This document shows, piece by piece, positions 45,208 to 54,332 of a stretch of DNA of 64,000 nt. The stretch is from NCBI RefSeq assembly GCF_001584165.1, contig NZ_CP013233.1, forward strand, positions 4,410,620-4,474,619, written 5' to 3'. The translations under genes were made by a program, and so were the position numbers. Origin of the DNA: Collimonas arenae. Lineage in GTDB: Bacteria; Pseudomonadota; Gammaproteobacteria; Burkholderiales; Burkholderiaceae_D. The notes under the pieces are model-generated. The model ran no database searches. It was given only the letters and a program-made list of their open reading frames with translations, and was not told the origin of the DNA. How positions within the stretch are numbered: position 1 is the first letter of the stretch; every line of letters begins with the position of its first letter.

Positions 45208-46415
45208 AAAATCAATAGCTTGCGATTTACTGAGTGAAGAGGGATTTGCTTTCTTTCTGCGTATTTGCTTAGAGTGCCGACATCTACCCCGGACAACTCA
45301 CTCAAGGTCTTGTCCAGGAGAAGAATTCCCTCATCTCGCGTGATTACCATCCCCTTCAGGGCTACAAGGATCCTCGGATCCTGATCTCCCATTTTGGGTA
45401 GTTTCCTAGGAAGGCCCGGTATTGTGGTGGATTCACCTTGAAGACCAAAATGCCAAAGGAAAACTACGTCCTTACGCAGATCCCGCAAAGTAGTGTCTCG
45501 CTGCCTTTTAAGGTTCTCCGCTGTTGTGCCGACCTCCAAAATGGGTTCAAGCTTGGCGATGCCGCTCTCTCGGATGGCCAAGTGTTGTCCCTTCCTGGCG
45601 ATTTCTCTGTCGGCATCCACGATGCGCGAGAGGCTCTTGAGCAGTGTATCCTCCACTGCTGTTTCATCTTCGTCAGAGAATGTGCTTAGTAAGTTATTCA
45701 GCAAATCGGGGGCGATCACTGACCGGAAGAAGGCACTGTCATAAGACTCGCCCCCTTTGGGAGTGAAGTCGAAGAAGCTGGCGTTCTTGTCGTCAGACCC
45801 CTTGAGCTGGTACACCACGTTGCGCCGAATCACCTCAACAGGCAAGAACAGACGGATATGGTCCTCCCACTCGCGACGGCTGGTAAATTTGTTCCATTTG
45901 CAGCCGCGCAGGGATTTTGTTTTGGCAATGAACTCGGCATCCGGGACCGGGGTAAGACTTTTACCATCGAAGATGTAACAGGGTGAGTCCTCCAGTGTCC
46001 CGCTGTAGGAGTATAAGATCGGTGGGTCGTTGATGTCGTCGTTGAGGACCACGCCGACGACATGCGTCTCACCAGGTAGGTTCAGGGAATCGATCTCCAA
46101 TAGGCTGGGCGCGGAGTAGTTGTCCTCGGGGGGCGCGCGGAACTCGATTCTTGCGTGGGTGAAGCCCCGCCCCTTTGGTGCTACCTTCTCTCGGATTTTC
46201 TTGAGCAGACGCGAGTCGCGGCTGAGTAGGAACAGTAGTATTTCTACCAATGATGTCTTGCCCCCGCCGTTCGTGATATTCACCAGTGCGGATTTACCAC
46301 TATCCATGCGCAGAGTGATACCCGTGAGCATAGGCTTCCAGTCAGCCGAGCGTCGGTGAACATTGATGCCCTCGGTAAGGTAGTTGGTCACCTCCACGCG
46401 TGAAATCAGGCCCAT
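45192..46415 (-). CDS. jetC: JetC-like SMC/MukB-type ATPase, N-terminal segment
   Basis: A 407-residue frame carrying the N-terminal ATPase half with Walker A 'NITNGGGKTSLVEILLFLL' near residue 50, and a MukB-like continuation. It ends out of frame after 'SELSGVDVGTLSKYAERK'. Adding one G to the run opposite 45287-45290 changes this to 'SELSGGRCRHSKQIRRKKANPSSLSKS' (split over two stretches) and joins the main segment. A slip at AAAGAAAG (near 45257) is an alternative. Without the join there is no complete ATPase, so the system's activity depends on this site. Confidence 0.75.
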   Translation of the reverse strand: MGLISRVEVTNYLTEGINVHRRSADWKPMLTGITLRMDSGKSALVNITNGGGKTSLVEILLFLLSRDSRLLKKIREKVAPKGRGFTHARIEFRAPPEDNYSAPSLLEIDSLNLPGETHVVGVVLNDDINDPPILYSYSGTLEDSPCYIFDGKSLTPVPDAEFIAKTKSLRGCKWNKFTSRREWEDHIRLFLPVEVIRRNVVYQLKGSDDKNASFFDFTPKGGESYDSAFFRSVIAPDLLNNLLSTFSDEDETAVEDTLLKSLSRIVDADREIARKGQHLAIRESGIAKLEPILEVGTTAENLKRQRDTTLRDLRKDVVFLWHFGLQGESTTIPGLPRKLPKMGDQDPRILVALKGMVITRDEGILLLDKTLSELSGVDVGTLSKYAERKQIPLHSVNRKLLILCVFL

Positions 46416-47215
46416 TGCGTACCTCCATTGGATTCTTCTTCTGCAGTTTTAGTGAGTAGTGCATCCGAGAGAGTGGCTAGGCGAACACGTTCGGTCAACA
46501 TATCTGCATCTATCATCAAAGGTGCCAGGGTGCGGTCGTAGTTCTCTTTCATCTCAACTGCTGAGAGAAGGGACTGTCGGTAGACGCCATCGCCACGTTC
46601 ATCGAGCATTCCGCATTCGCACATCAGGTCGAGGAAGCGTTTGGTGTATCTGGCAATGTCGGTACCTTTTTCCGCTGTCAGCACTTCGTACACGTCACTC
46701 TGCATCAGCTCGTTAGGGTTGAGGCGACGTACAAAGCCGTTGATGTGTTCGCGCACCGCTTGTTCAAGCATCTCTTTAGTGAACGTGGCGTCAATCCACT
46801 GGTTACGTTCGTGCGGACCGCGGTCGCGTTGGGTGTAGAGCAAATCCAGGTGCGCCAACCATATTTGCGTAAACCAGATCTTGGCTGCGGTGGCTCTGCC
46901 GTTGGCGGCATCCATCTTCTCGACCAGCTGACTCGTGCTAAGCAATGAACACAGATTGTCTGACTTGCGCGCCAGGATATACACTCGAGAGCCTTGTCCA
47001 ATGCCCGCAACATCAAAGCTGTTGAGGGTAACGAGCACGAATCCCTGACCGCTCATCAGTTCCTCGAGATCTCGAATATTTTCCATGGATGCTTCACGAA
47101 GTACGACTGCCAAATCCTTCTCGTCACGTTGCATCCCTCGCTTGTCCTGACGATCCTCCAGTTTACGGTGTTTGATTAGGAAGGAACTAATCCGTCCCAT
47201 TTCATATGGCGTCAT
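46406..47215 (-). CDS. jetB: JetB-like (MukE/KITE-type) subunit
   Basis: A 269-residue protein with a winged-helix-like composition and no enzymatic motif, placed between the kleisin-like and SMC genes as jetB is in Wadjet operons (and mukE in mukFEB). The start overlaps the end of jetA and its end overlaps jetC by ten bases. In the complex it would bind the kleisin and modulate the ATPase. The assignment comes mainly from order, size and overlap. Confidence 0.65.
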   Translation of the reverse strand: MTPYEMGRISSFLIKHRKLEDRQDKRGMQRDEKDLAVVLREASMENIRDLEELMSGQGFVLVTLNSFDVAGIGQGSRVYILARKSDNLCSLLSTSQLVEKMDAANGRATAAKIWFTQIWLAHLDLLYTQRDRGPHERNQWIDATFTKEMLEQAVREHINGFVRRLNPNELMQSDVYEVLTAEKGTDIARYTKRFLDLMCECGMLDERGDGVYRQSLLSAVEMKENYDRTLAPLMIDADMLTERVRLATLSDALLTKTAEEESNGGTQWA

Positions 47216-48573
47216 GTTTGATCCTCTGGGCTATCGGCCCGTTTTTTTAGTTCCAGCGTTGAAAACATCACGTCCAGGCCGGGAACCTGGGACCGCCCAA
47301 GTTCGGGACCGAATTTTCCCTCGACGTGTGTATTTACCCATTCATCGGGCGTAGTCAAAGCCGTGACAAGGCAGTTCAAAGCGGCCTCTCCATTGAGCTC
47401 ACCCAAGCCTTGCTTCAGAGCATCCAGAATGTTCAACCTGCCGTTATTAAGCTGCTGATCAAGCGCGGATTGGTTGATCAGCAACCATTCGAGAAACTGG
47501 TCCTCGATGGGCGCCGTAAATCCCTCTAGTTCGACGTTCTGTAGTGCCGCGATCTTTGCCGATCTGGCCTTGATGATGCCAGCGAAGTCGGTTCCAATCG
47601 GAATAACGCCGACGACGAATGCGGGGCCAAGGACCGCCAGCACTATGTTCAACTGCGAATTTGTGGGCTGCGTCTTTACCCATTTCTTGGCCAGATCCAT
47701 GAAGGAAGGAGCTTGAACTGACGAGGAGGTACTACGCATGGACAGTTCAGCCAAGTGCGTAAGTTCTCGCCCATAGCGAACAATGCCGCCTGAGAGCTCC
47801 TTGACCTTTGCTTTAATCAGTCCAATCGGTACGTCGTCGGTCAATGGAATCTCTCTACGAATGATCTCGTCAACTTTGCCTCTCGCCACTTCGACCAGAT
47901 CCACTGCTCTGCTCATCGTCTGCCGGTGCAGCTCCAGATCGGAAACCGCATCGGTTCGGGACCTGCGACCACCTGACGCCTGTTCTATCAGGGCGATCAG
48001 CGACAAGTGTTCAGTTCGCATTTGTTGGAGCAATCGTTCGACAAAACCCAAGGCCGACGTTAGGCGGCCCGCTTCAATGGCCCGGATCAGCTTGGTGACA
48101 TCACCTTCGATGTAGGTGATGTCCAGGTTGTCAGACGCAATTGCCAGAGCCGTCTTGCCTACTCTGGAGAGTCGGTATTCGACGATATGAGCAGCTTTCT
48201 CCACAAGGTTTGTCTCCTTGTCACCGATGATATGCGCCGGCGCACCGTCCTCACTGTGAAGCAGCTTGAGTTCGGTGGGTCGCGACAAAACATTGAGAAC
48301 GTATTCGATGTCGAGATCGGTCGCCCATTCAATTTGATCCTGGACTGCCTGCTGAATGGAAGCCAGCGACGAATACTCCTCGCCTGAGCGTGTTCCCTGC
48401 TCTTGGAGGATGAGTAGGACTTCTTCAGCGATGGCGAAGTAACGACCATCTCCCAGACCTGGTCTATCTTCGCTCTGATATTGGGCCGATTCACCTGAGC
48501 TGCGACGCGAGTCATGAAGGTCCAGCAACCTAGCTGCAATTTTCAGGATGGGAGAGAGAGAGAGATCTGGCAT
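47212..48573 (-). CDS. jetA: JetA-like (MukF/kleisin-type) subunit
   Basis: A 453-residue protein and first gene of the four-gene operon. An N-terminal winged-helix-like part ('ILKIAARLLDLHD', 'FAIAEEVLLILQEQG'), a long helical middle ('ELHRQTMSRAVDLVEVARGKV') and a globular C-terminus fit a kleisin that bridges the SMC heads. No catalytic motif is visible. The overlapping stops and starts of all four genes support one transcript, probably read from the gap before 48573. Confidence 0.65.
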   Translation of the reverse strand: MPDLSLSPILKIAARLLDLHDSRRSSGESAQYQSEDRPGLGDGRYFAIAEEVLLILQEQGTRSGEEYSSLASIQQAVQDQIEWATDLDIEYVLNVLSRPTELKLLHSEDGAPAHIIGDKETNLVEKAAHIVEYRLSRVGKTALAIASDNLDITYIEGDVTKLIRAIEAGRLTSALGFVERLLQQMRTEHLSLIALIEQASGGRRSRTDAVSDLELHRQTMSRAVDLVEVARGKVDEIIRREIPLTDDVPIGLIKAKVKELSGGIVRYGRELTHLAELSMRSTSSSVQAPSFMDLAKKWVKTQPTNSQLNIVLAVLGPAFVVGVIPIGTDFAGIIKARSAKIAALQNVELEGFTAPIEDQFLEWLLINQSALDQQLNNGRLNILDALKQGLGELNGEAALNCLVTALTTPDEWVNTHVEGKFGPELGRSQVPGLDVMFSTLELKKRADSPEDQT

Positions 48574-48662
48574 GGAGATTGAGCTTAATTTATTTTACGC
48601 AATGGCTATTTCTAAAATTCATCTTACGCGGATGCGTAGTCCCAGTGGATTTCGGTAAGCCG

Positions 48663-50558
48663 TCAAGATTCATCGTCTATTTCGTCTTCGGCGAACCAAC
48701 TTCTAGCAAGAACATGGGCTTTCATTGCTGCAGGATTTTCCGTATAGACCACGAGCGCTAGGCTCTTCTCCGCACGACTGCATGTCACATAAAATAGCCG
48801 GCGAGTCCGATCCAACCCGGTTTCCTTGCCCTCTTGAGCATTTTTAATGTCGGTACTTGAGGGAGCTTTCGCACCGAAAAGCTTCTCGTAGTTGAACATG
48901 AAGCCTCGTGTCTCGGCATCGTCCATGAGAACCATGACGCGATCAAACTCCAGCCCTTTGACGCCTTGATGGGTGTCGAAAGAAGCCTGGCCAGAAACAT
49001 ACGTGTTATAGGTACCGACTTGCTCAAATGGGGCGTCTAAAAAGCCCAATAGAGCGGTAGTTTCTTCCGTAACTGGATCCGCCTTCTCGGCCTCATCCGT
49101 TTGCGGGTTCCCTTGAGAAGATCGCAATGCGACAATGGCTTTCAGGACCTCGGGAAGAGTGAAAAGCCCGCTCGCAGCAACACTGTCGAGAATCTGACCA
49201 CAGGTAGGCAGGCCATTTTTCCATAGGGACATTAGCGCGGTGACCGCATCTTGTGCTCGGCGCAGGAGTGCGCCCGGATCGGGGGAATCCTTTAGCGCTT
49301 CAACAGTCAATAATGGTGAGCGGGAACGCACGATTCTCGCGACAGCAAACTTGTCGCGACGTTGCTCAGCTTCGATTAATGGCAGGATATTCTGTGTAAA
49401 AAACCGCGTGGCAGGCAGGCTTCCATCGAGAAGACTCGTCCGCCACGCCTCAACAGCAAGCAGCGGTTCCAAAATACCTTCGAAGCCAAGCCGCGTAGCA
49501 GCCATATGATGTTCGAGCGTAAGGATTTTGCAATCATCGAGTGATCGCCATTGTTCGTCGTCGGTAATATCTGCCATCTGAGCACGGATGGCGCTCTCGA
49601 CAGCCTGGCGATTTTGAGTGTTCGCAGGTCGGATAAAGAGTCGGACAAAACCTTCGATGGCATCGCTTCTGGACTCCTGATCATGGTCATCAACAGCGGA
49701 TCGAATCTGATTAATCAGTCGTACAATGCGTTTTGGGCATCGATGATTTAGTTTTTTGGATGGCCTTGCCCATGACTCTGGCAAACCTTGCTCAATTTTC
49801 TCTTTGCCGTCGGCATAGATGCGTTGCATCACGTCTCCGACCAGGCCAAGAGCGAAGCGTTCTGGATGTTTGACGGCCGTAGCGAAGAACGCATCGACTA
49901 GACGCTTGTTCGTATCTTGGCTTTCATCGATTAGCAAAAATGGGAACCGCCCTACTAGTATCCATTGCATTAACGGCTTAGACAAAAGAAAGTCTGCGCA
50001 AAGTTCTATGACCTCTGAATGATTCAGAGAATTGGCCTCCCGGTTCTCGCCGGTCGGGCTGTAAACGAATGATTTGATCGTATCGAGCTGCAGACGGCGC
50101 CTCGTTTTGGAGTCAATCTGAGCAAGACGCGTAATTGAAGCTTGCGTTCCTGCGCGACCTTTTGCTTCTGCCTTCTGAAGTTCGACAATGTCCGCGGCGA
50201 GCTTCGTTCGCAACCATTCTCTGATATCGTAGCTAAAGTCTTGAATTAGCTCCCATGCGAAGCGATGAATCGTCGCCACGTAAAACAACGGATCGAAATC
50301 GATCCGTCGCGTGATCTCGTCACATGCTGCATTAGTGTAAGTGATGACACCAACCCTCTGCCCACGAAATACGAGTTGGCGTCCGTGTGTACTACGGATG
50401 TGGCTTAGCGCTTTGACTAAAGATCTCGTTTTCCCTGACCCAGCTCCAGCAAAGAGGAAGAAGCTGCGTGGTTTATCTAGATTGATATATTCGGCAATCT
50501 CATTGTCGACGTGATCATCTAGATCAGTATTTGACGCGGCCAATGGTGCGGCGGTCAT
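48663..50558 (-). CDS. UvrD/PcrA-like helicase, GajB-type
   Basis: I start at ATG 50558, which overlaps the stop of the upstream gene and follows GGAGGAA; the frame is open 29 codons further. The 631-residue SF1 helicase has Walker A 'FAGAGSGKTRSLV', motif Ia 'GVITYTNAACDEI', Walker B 'FLLIDESQDTN', motif III 'GLVGDVMQRIY', 'THQGVKGLEFDRVMVL' and 'RLFYVTCSRAEKSLAL'. Paired with an OLD-toprim gene it matches Gabija GajB, though it is longer than the about 500 residues of the reference protein. Confidence 0.8.
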   Translation of the reverse strand: MTAAPLAASNTDLDDHVDNEIAEYINLDKPRSFFLFAGAGSGKTRSLVKALSHIRSTHGRQLVFRGQRVGVITYTNAACDEITRRIDFDPLFYVATIHRFAWELIQDFSYDIREWLRTKLAADIVELQKAEAKGRAGTQASITRLAQIDSKTRRRLQLDTIKSFVYSPTGENREANSLNHSEVIELCADFLLSKPLMQWILVGRFPFLLIDESQDTNKRLVDAFFATAVKHPERFALGLVGDVMQRIYADGKEKIEQGLPESWARPSKKLNHRCPKRIVRLINQIRSAVDDHDQESRSDAIEGFVRLFIRPANTQNRQAVESAIRAQMADITDDEQWRSLDDCKILTLEHHMAATRLGFEGILEPLLAVEAWRTSLLDGSLPATRFFTQNILPLIEAEQRRDKFAVARIVRSRSPLLTVEALKDSPDPGALLRRAQDAVTALMSLWKNGLPTCGQILDSVAASGLFTLPEVLKAIVALRSSQGNPQTDEAEKADPVTEETTALLGFLDAPFEQVGTYNTYVSGQASFDTHQGVKGLEFDRVMVLMDDAETRGFMFNYEKLFGAKAPSSTDIKNAQEGKETGLDRTRRLFYVTCSRAEKSLALVVYTENPAAMKAHVLARSWFAEDEIDDES

Positions 50559-52882
50559 TTTTCCTCCGCTTCTGGTACTCCATTTAACGTTGACGTAGCA
50601 ACGCCAAGCTCTTGCTGTTGCTTCCTGAGCTGGCTTGCAAGCCATAGCAAGCCCTCCTTGATATAGAGCGGAGGACGTAAGGCGTTCGGATCCTGTATAT
50701 CGAGCAGATCGAGTGCAAACTCCGCTTTGCCCCCACCCTTCAGGTCCTCAAAGAGTGCGCTACCAAGCTCGGTGACCGTTTTACTCTTTTCGATGGAGAT
50801 CTTGAAGCGAGAGAATAGACCGTTACCGTTGGTTTTCGCAAAAAAATCGAGATTCTGGAAGACAAGCGCATCTTCAAGCGTGTTTGAAATTGCTTCAGTC
50901 TTGTTCCCGTTGAATTCAATATCTATCGGACATTGATACGCAACCCGAATCGCGAAGCGCTCGTTGGCATAGACTTTAATTTTTTCGTCGGATTTGACGT
51001 CGAGAAGTACATCCAAATCGTCCTTACCGGGCCACCAACTACCCAACGTGGTATTGCGTGATTTTTGACCAGCACCTCTCAGGGGAGCGATGGTCTTCCT
51101 CTCTGCTGTCATGGCGTCAAGATCGGTCACTACGAGCGTCGTTAGCCCGAGATGCTCGATCAATGGGCGTAGTCGGTGAGCGTGACTCCCTCCGATTTCC
51201 AGCCAGGTGACATAGCATTCTGCCAGGTCATGAAGGTCAGGTTGATTACGCATAAAGAAGGGGACTAGAATCCGCTCCGCAGGCCCTTCGACCAAAACTG
51301 CAGCATCCGCGAAGAAAAGGTCGCAATGAGTGACATTCAGATATCTGGTAACGAAGCGTCTTGTGTCTTGGTCGGCTCCGAACACATTTCCTAGGTTGAC
51401 GACACACGATGTCGGTACACTGCGGACACTCGCAGGCAAGCGACGAAAATAGCGCAGTGTATCGAACTCGCATTCATGAGCGACATGACTCGAATGTGTG
51501 CTCACAACCATCTGAGTGGAGAGGATAGATCCGTTTTTTTCAAGCTCAGGGTGTTTTCTGAGAATATCGTAGGCCTGTCGAATGAAGACCTGTTGCACCT
51601 GCGTATGCAAGTGAGCTTCTGGCTCCTCGATCAATACGAGATGCAAGGGCGGTACAAGTGCGCCTGGCATATCAGTTTTCGTCGAACTCGCTTTGCCGAC
51701 ACGCATCCACGCATCCCTAAAACTCATCAGCCGGAACACCATAGAGATCAGGTTCTGATATCCCAGTCCGTTGGAGTCTTCCGGAAGGTTCAGATCGAAT
51801 GAATTTTCTCCATCGACTATCTGAATCATATATTGGACCGCGGCCTCATGATTCAGACCGTCAATTGGCCTGAGGCGTGTCGAAATGTTTAGGCGTGGAT
51901 CTGTCACACCTGGATAACCGAGCCCTTCAACCTCCTTGAGAGCTGGCGCGAATCCTTCTCTTAGGCGATCGTCAAATGCTTTTTGCGCATCCTCGATCGC
52001 CTTTAGCGCCCGTAAATCCCGAGCGTCTGGATTTTCATAAGGGTCTAGATGCCGGTTCCAGTAGCGCCGTAATTGATCCGACATTTTGCGAGTTGCCGAC
52101 GCACCTGCTGCTGCATTGTCGTCTTCCGAATCTTTTATTCCATCCGACTGTCCAAAGCCTCGTTGAGCACTAATCTCATCAATTCGGATGAGGCCCTTGA
52201 AGGGCTCCCCATCGATTGGTTCCGCATCGCTTCCTATGACTTGAGGATGTGCAACGCCGAACTCCGGGTCAACTAGTTTGGTCGGATCGAGAATATACGA
52301 TTTGACTACAAAGAGTTTTCCCAGCCGGCGTTGGAGAAACTCGCTCAAGCTTCTGGGCCAGAGCATGATCGATTTCGCAACCGGCACGCCATCGTCATTG
52401 AGCTGAGGTTCGTCAACGGCCTGAATGGCCTTGGCATCCTCGCGAGCAGCAAGGAAATCTTTCTGAAACTGCAATCCCTCTCGAGGCTCAAATCTTAAAC
52501 GAACTCCGAGACGACCTCCATCCCAATCAAGCGTGGGAATAAGTTTCTGAACATAGTGAGCCTCGGTTTTTGCGACGGTCAACCAAACATCAAGATACGG
52601 AAGTACAGGACTCAAATCCGGCACAGGAAGCTCTGCGTCCGCGGCCTTTGCAGCTTCCCATGCTTTACCCATCGCGTCGATTGTCGGCCAGTGCGAAAGC
52701 GTGAAGTCATTAAGCGAAAACTTTGCTCGTTCCCGATCCACTAAGAAGTGCCGTAACGCTATCATTGCCGAGGTCTTGCCACTATTATTGGCACCAACAA
52801 AGATGGTTTTTTCTTTAGATAGACCAATACGGACTCCAAGTAATTTTCTGAAGTTTCCGATTTCAACAATCTCGATATGCAT
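50555..52882 (-). CDS. OLD-family ATPase/toprim nuclease, GajA-type
   Basis: A 775-residue protein with the OLD layout: Walker A 'FVGANNSGKTSAM' near residue 30, signature region 'LGYQNLISMVF' near 370, Walker B 'LVLIEEPEAHLH' near 412, H-loop 'VVSTHSSHVAHE', then a toprim domain with 'AVLVEGPAERIL' (Glu) and 'LVVTDLDAM' (DxD). Class 2 OLD nucleases next to a UvrD-type helicase form the Gabija system, which cleaves phage DNA when nucleotide levels fall. It is about 200 residues longer than reference GajA, mainly in the ATPase half, so it is a divergent Gabija or a close relative. Confidence 0.75.
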   Translation of the reverse strand: MHIEIVEIGNFRKLLGVRIGLSKEKTIFVGANNSGKTSAMIALRHFLVDRERAKFSLNDFTLSHWPTIDAMGKAWEAAKAADAELPVPDLSPVLPYLDVWLTVAKTEAHYVQKLIPTLDWDGGRLGVRLRFEPREGLQFQKDFLAAREDAKAIQAVDEPQLNDDGVPVAKSIMLWPRSLSEFLQRRLGKLFVVKSYILDPTKLVDPEFGVAHPQVIGSDAEPIDGEPFKGLIRIDEISAQRGFGQSDGIKDSEDDNAAAGASATRKMSDQLRRYWNRHLDPYENPDARDLRALKAIEDAQKAFDDRLREGFAPALKEVEGLGYPGVTDPRLNISTRLRPIDGLNHEAAVQYMIQIVDGENSFDLNLPEDSNGLGYQNLISMVFRLMSFRDAWMRVGKASSTKTDMPGALVPPLHLVLIEEPEAHLHTQVQQVFIRQAYDILRKHPELEKNGSILSTQMVVSTHSSHVAHECEFDTLRYFRRLPASVRSVPTSCVVNLGNVFGADQDTRRFVTRYLNVTHCDLFFADAAVLVEGPAERILVPFFMRNQPDLHDLAECYVTWLEIGGSHAHRLRPLIEHLGLTTLVVTDLDAMTAERKTIAPLRGAGQKSRNTTLGSWWPGKDDLDVLLDVKSDEKIKVYANERFAIRVAYQCPIDIEFNGNKTEAISNTLEDALVFQNLDFFAKTNGNGLFSRFKISIEKSKTVTELGSALFEDLKGGGKAEFALDLLDIQDPNALRPPLYIKEGLLWLASQLRKQQQELGVATSTLNGVPEAEEK

Positions 52883-53348
52883 TCCCGCTCCCTAATGATG
52901 AATCTATCCTGAGCTTGCTTGCTACAACCGGTCGGAGCAAGCTGCGTTGCTCGCTGATAGCATCAAAAACGGATGGATGAGGCATGCGGAAGGCATGCCT
53001 ATTGGAAACTGTATACTTTTATTGATTAATTGGAAAGATTATTTTCATCGACTCTGAGGCATTGAGAATCATTAAAAACCGGGCAATGACTACCGTTTTC
53101 GCGAGGATTGGGAGCCTTCAGTGACCGTACTTGTGATTTCATTGTGGATTTCTATACTGAGTATGAATTCACGAATTGCAGCACAGCGGCTGCGGTAGTT
53201 GCGCCTATAAACGGTAGGCGACATAGCGACGTTACACTTCGAAAGATCTGCCCATTGCTTCGCTGTTATAATCCACAAATTGCTCGAAGATATTGCATTT
53301 TACTTAACTCCAGCCCAAAGACGCTATGCCACTCTTCAGAGTACGTAA
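52883..53348. other. Gene-free divergent region
   Basis: About 470 bases between the divergent GajA-like and MOSC genes. It should hold both promoters; I see no repeat, terminator or credible small gene. Confidence 0.4.
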
Positions 53349-54332
53349 ATGTTGACGGCAAGCTACAATCAAGACATAGGCACAGTACGCGACGTCAAGA
53401 TACGCCGCTTGCGCAGTGTTGAACCGCAATCCTTGCCGCAGGTTAATGCTATAAGTGGTATCGGACTCGAGGGCGACATGCATGCCGACCCGTTGTCGCC
53501 TCGCCAGGTCCTCCTTGCAAGTACAAGTGCATATGAATCGTTTGATCTAAACCCAAACTCGCTTCGGGAGAACCTACTTCTAGATGCCGATGTCTCGAGA
53601 TTGAAATCCGGAGGCGTGTTGTGTATTGGCTCGTCTGTTGCGTTGTGGCTTATGTTTCAGTGCGAAGCCTGCGGGCACCTTAATGTTCAAAAGGCTGACT
53701 TATCCAAGGTAATTGGCAACCAGCGTGGCATGCTTTCGCGAGTCTTGCGAGGAGGCGAAATTAGACCTGGGGATCGGGTCAGGTATTTCGAATTGTTAAT
53801 GCCATCTTGGTCTCTGGATTGGCGCGACAGGATTAGAATGATCTTGTCGTCAATGCCATCTGGCCAAGTGGTCGAGTACAAGCAATTGGCACGCATTGCC
53901 GGCGTGCCCTCAGGCTATTGCCGTGTGTTTCCTCGTGTGTTGAAGGAGATGGGTACCGGTTATTCAAGCAAAGCCGTTTCCGTCCGCAGTCAGTCGACTA
54001 GACCGCGTTGGCTTGGAAGTGAGCTGTTCAACGTGAGCACAAACTTTATCGACGGTGTTTCCGAAATTCGTAGCACTCCTCATCATGTCACTCCTCATTT
54101 GGAGAATAAAATGCAAAAAGAAGACAACACGTACGCACAAGTCAAACATCAAATGACAAAATCGCTATCTGACTCCGGCCGCACGGAAGATGCACTCAAT
54201 TTCGGCGCAGTAAATGTTCTCTTGACCAAAGGCCGATCGCTAAAGAACGATACGGCACAAAATTTTAATCCCAAGCCTTACCCAGAAGTCAGTGATGCGC
54301 TACCCAGCGACTACGATAGCTGGCTGAGCTAA
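53349..54332 (+). CDS. MOSC domain fused to an alkyltransferase-like domain
   Basis: Residues about 15-150 form a MOSC domain: 'ISGIGLEGDMHADP', 'SPRQVLLAS', 'LRENLLLD', the cysteine pair 'MFQCEACGHLN' and 'VLRGGEIRPGDRVRYFE'. MOSC domains handle sulfur or N-hydroxylated bases using a conserved Cys. Residues about 158-250 resemble the DNA-binding part of MGMT/ATL proteins ('RIRMILSSMPSGQVVEYKQLARIAGVPS...CRVFPRVLKE') but no PCHR active-site motif is present, as in non-catalytic ATL proteins. The last 73 residues may be a separate protein. I know no defence system with this fusion; given its neighbours, sensing or processing of modified phage DNA bases is a reasonable inference. Confidence 0.65.
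   Translation: MLTASYNQDIGTVRDVKIRRLRSVEPQSLPQVNAISGIGLEGDMHADPLSPRQVLLASTSAYESFDLNPNSLRENLLLDADVSRLKSGGVLCIGSSVALWLMFQCEACGHLNVQKADLSKVIGNQRGMLSRVLRGGEIRPGDRVRYFELLMPSWSLDWRDRIRMILSSMPSGQVVEYKQLARIAGVPSGYCRVFPRVLKEMGTGYSSKAVSVRSQSTRPRWLGSELFNVSTNFIDGVSEIRSTPHHVTPHLENKMQKEDNTYAQVKHQMTKSLSDSGRTEDALNFGAVNVLLTKGRSLKNDTAQNFNPKPYPEVSDALPSDYDSWLS
54111..54332 (+). CDS. Possible separate 73-residue protein within the MOSC gene
   Basis: ATG 54111 lies in the same frame as the MOSC-ATL protein and is preceded by GGAG at ideal spacing (six bases). The part behind it, 'MQKEDNTYAQVKHQMTKSL' onward, has no similarity to MOSC or ATL and is separated from the ATL-like domain by an apparently unstructured stretch. 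It could be an internally started small protein or simply the C-terminal extension of the fusion. Confidence 0.35.
   Translation: MQKEDNTYAQVKHQMTKSLSDSGRTEDALNFGAVNVLLTKGRSLKNDTAQNFNPKPYPEVSDALPSDYDSWLS

Noticed and set aside
45207..45290. Programmed frameshifting in jetC at the AAAGAAAG stretch
   Set aside because: Possible, but a missing G in the GGGG run at 45287-45290 gives a continuous frame and matches six other breaks of the same kind, so a homopolymer deletion is the simpler explanation.
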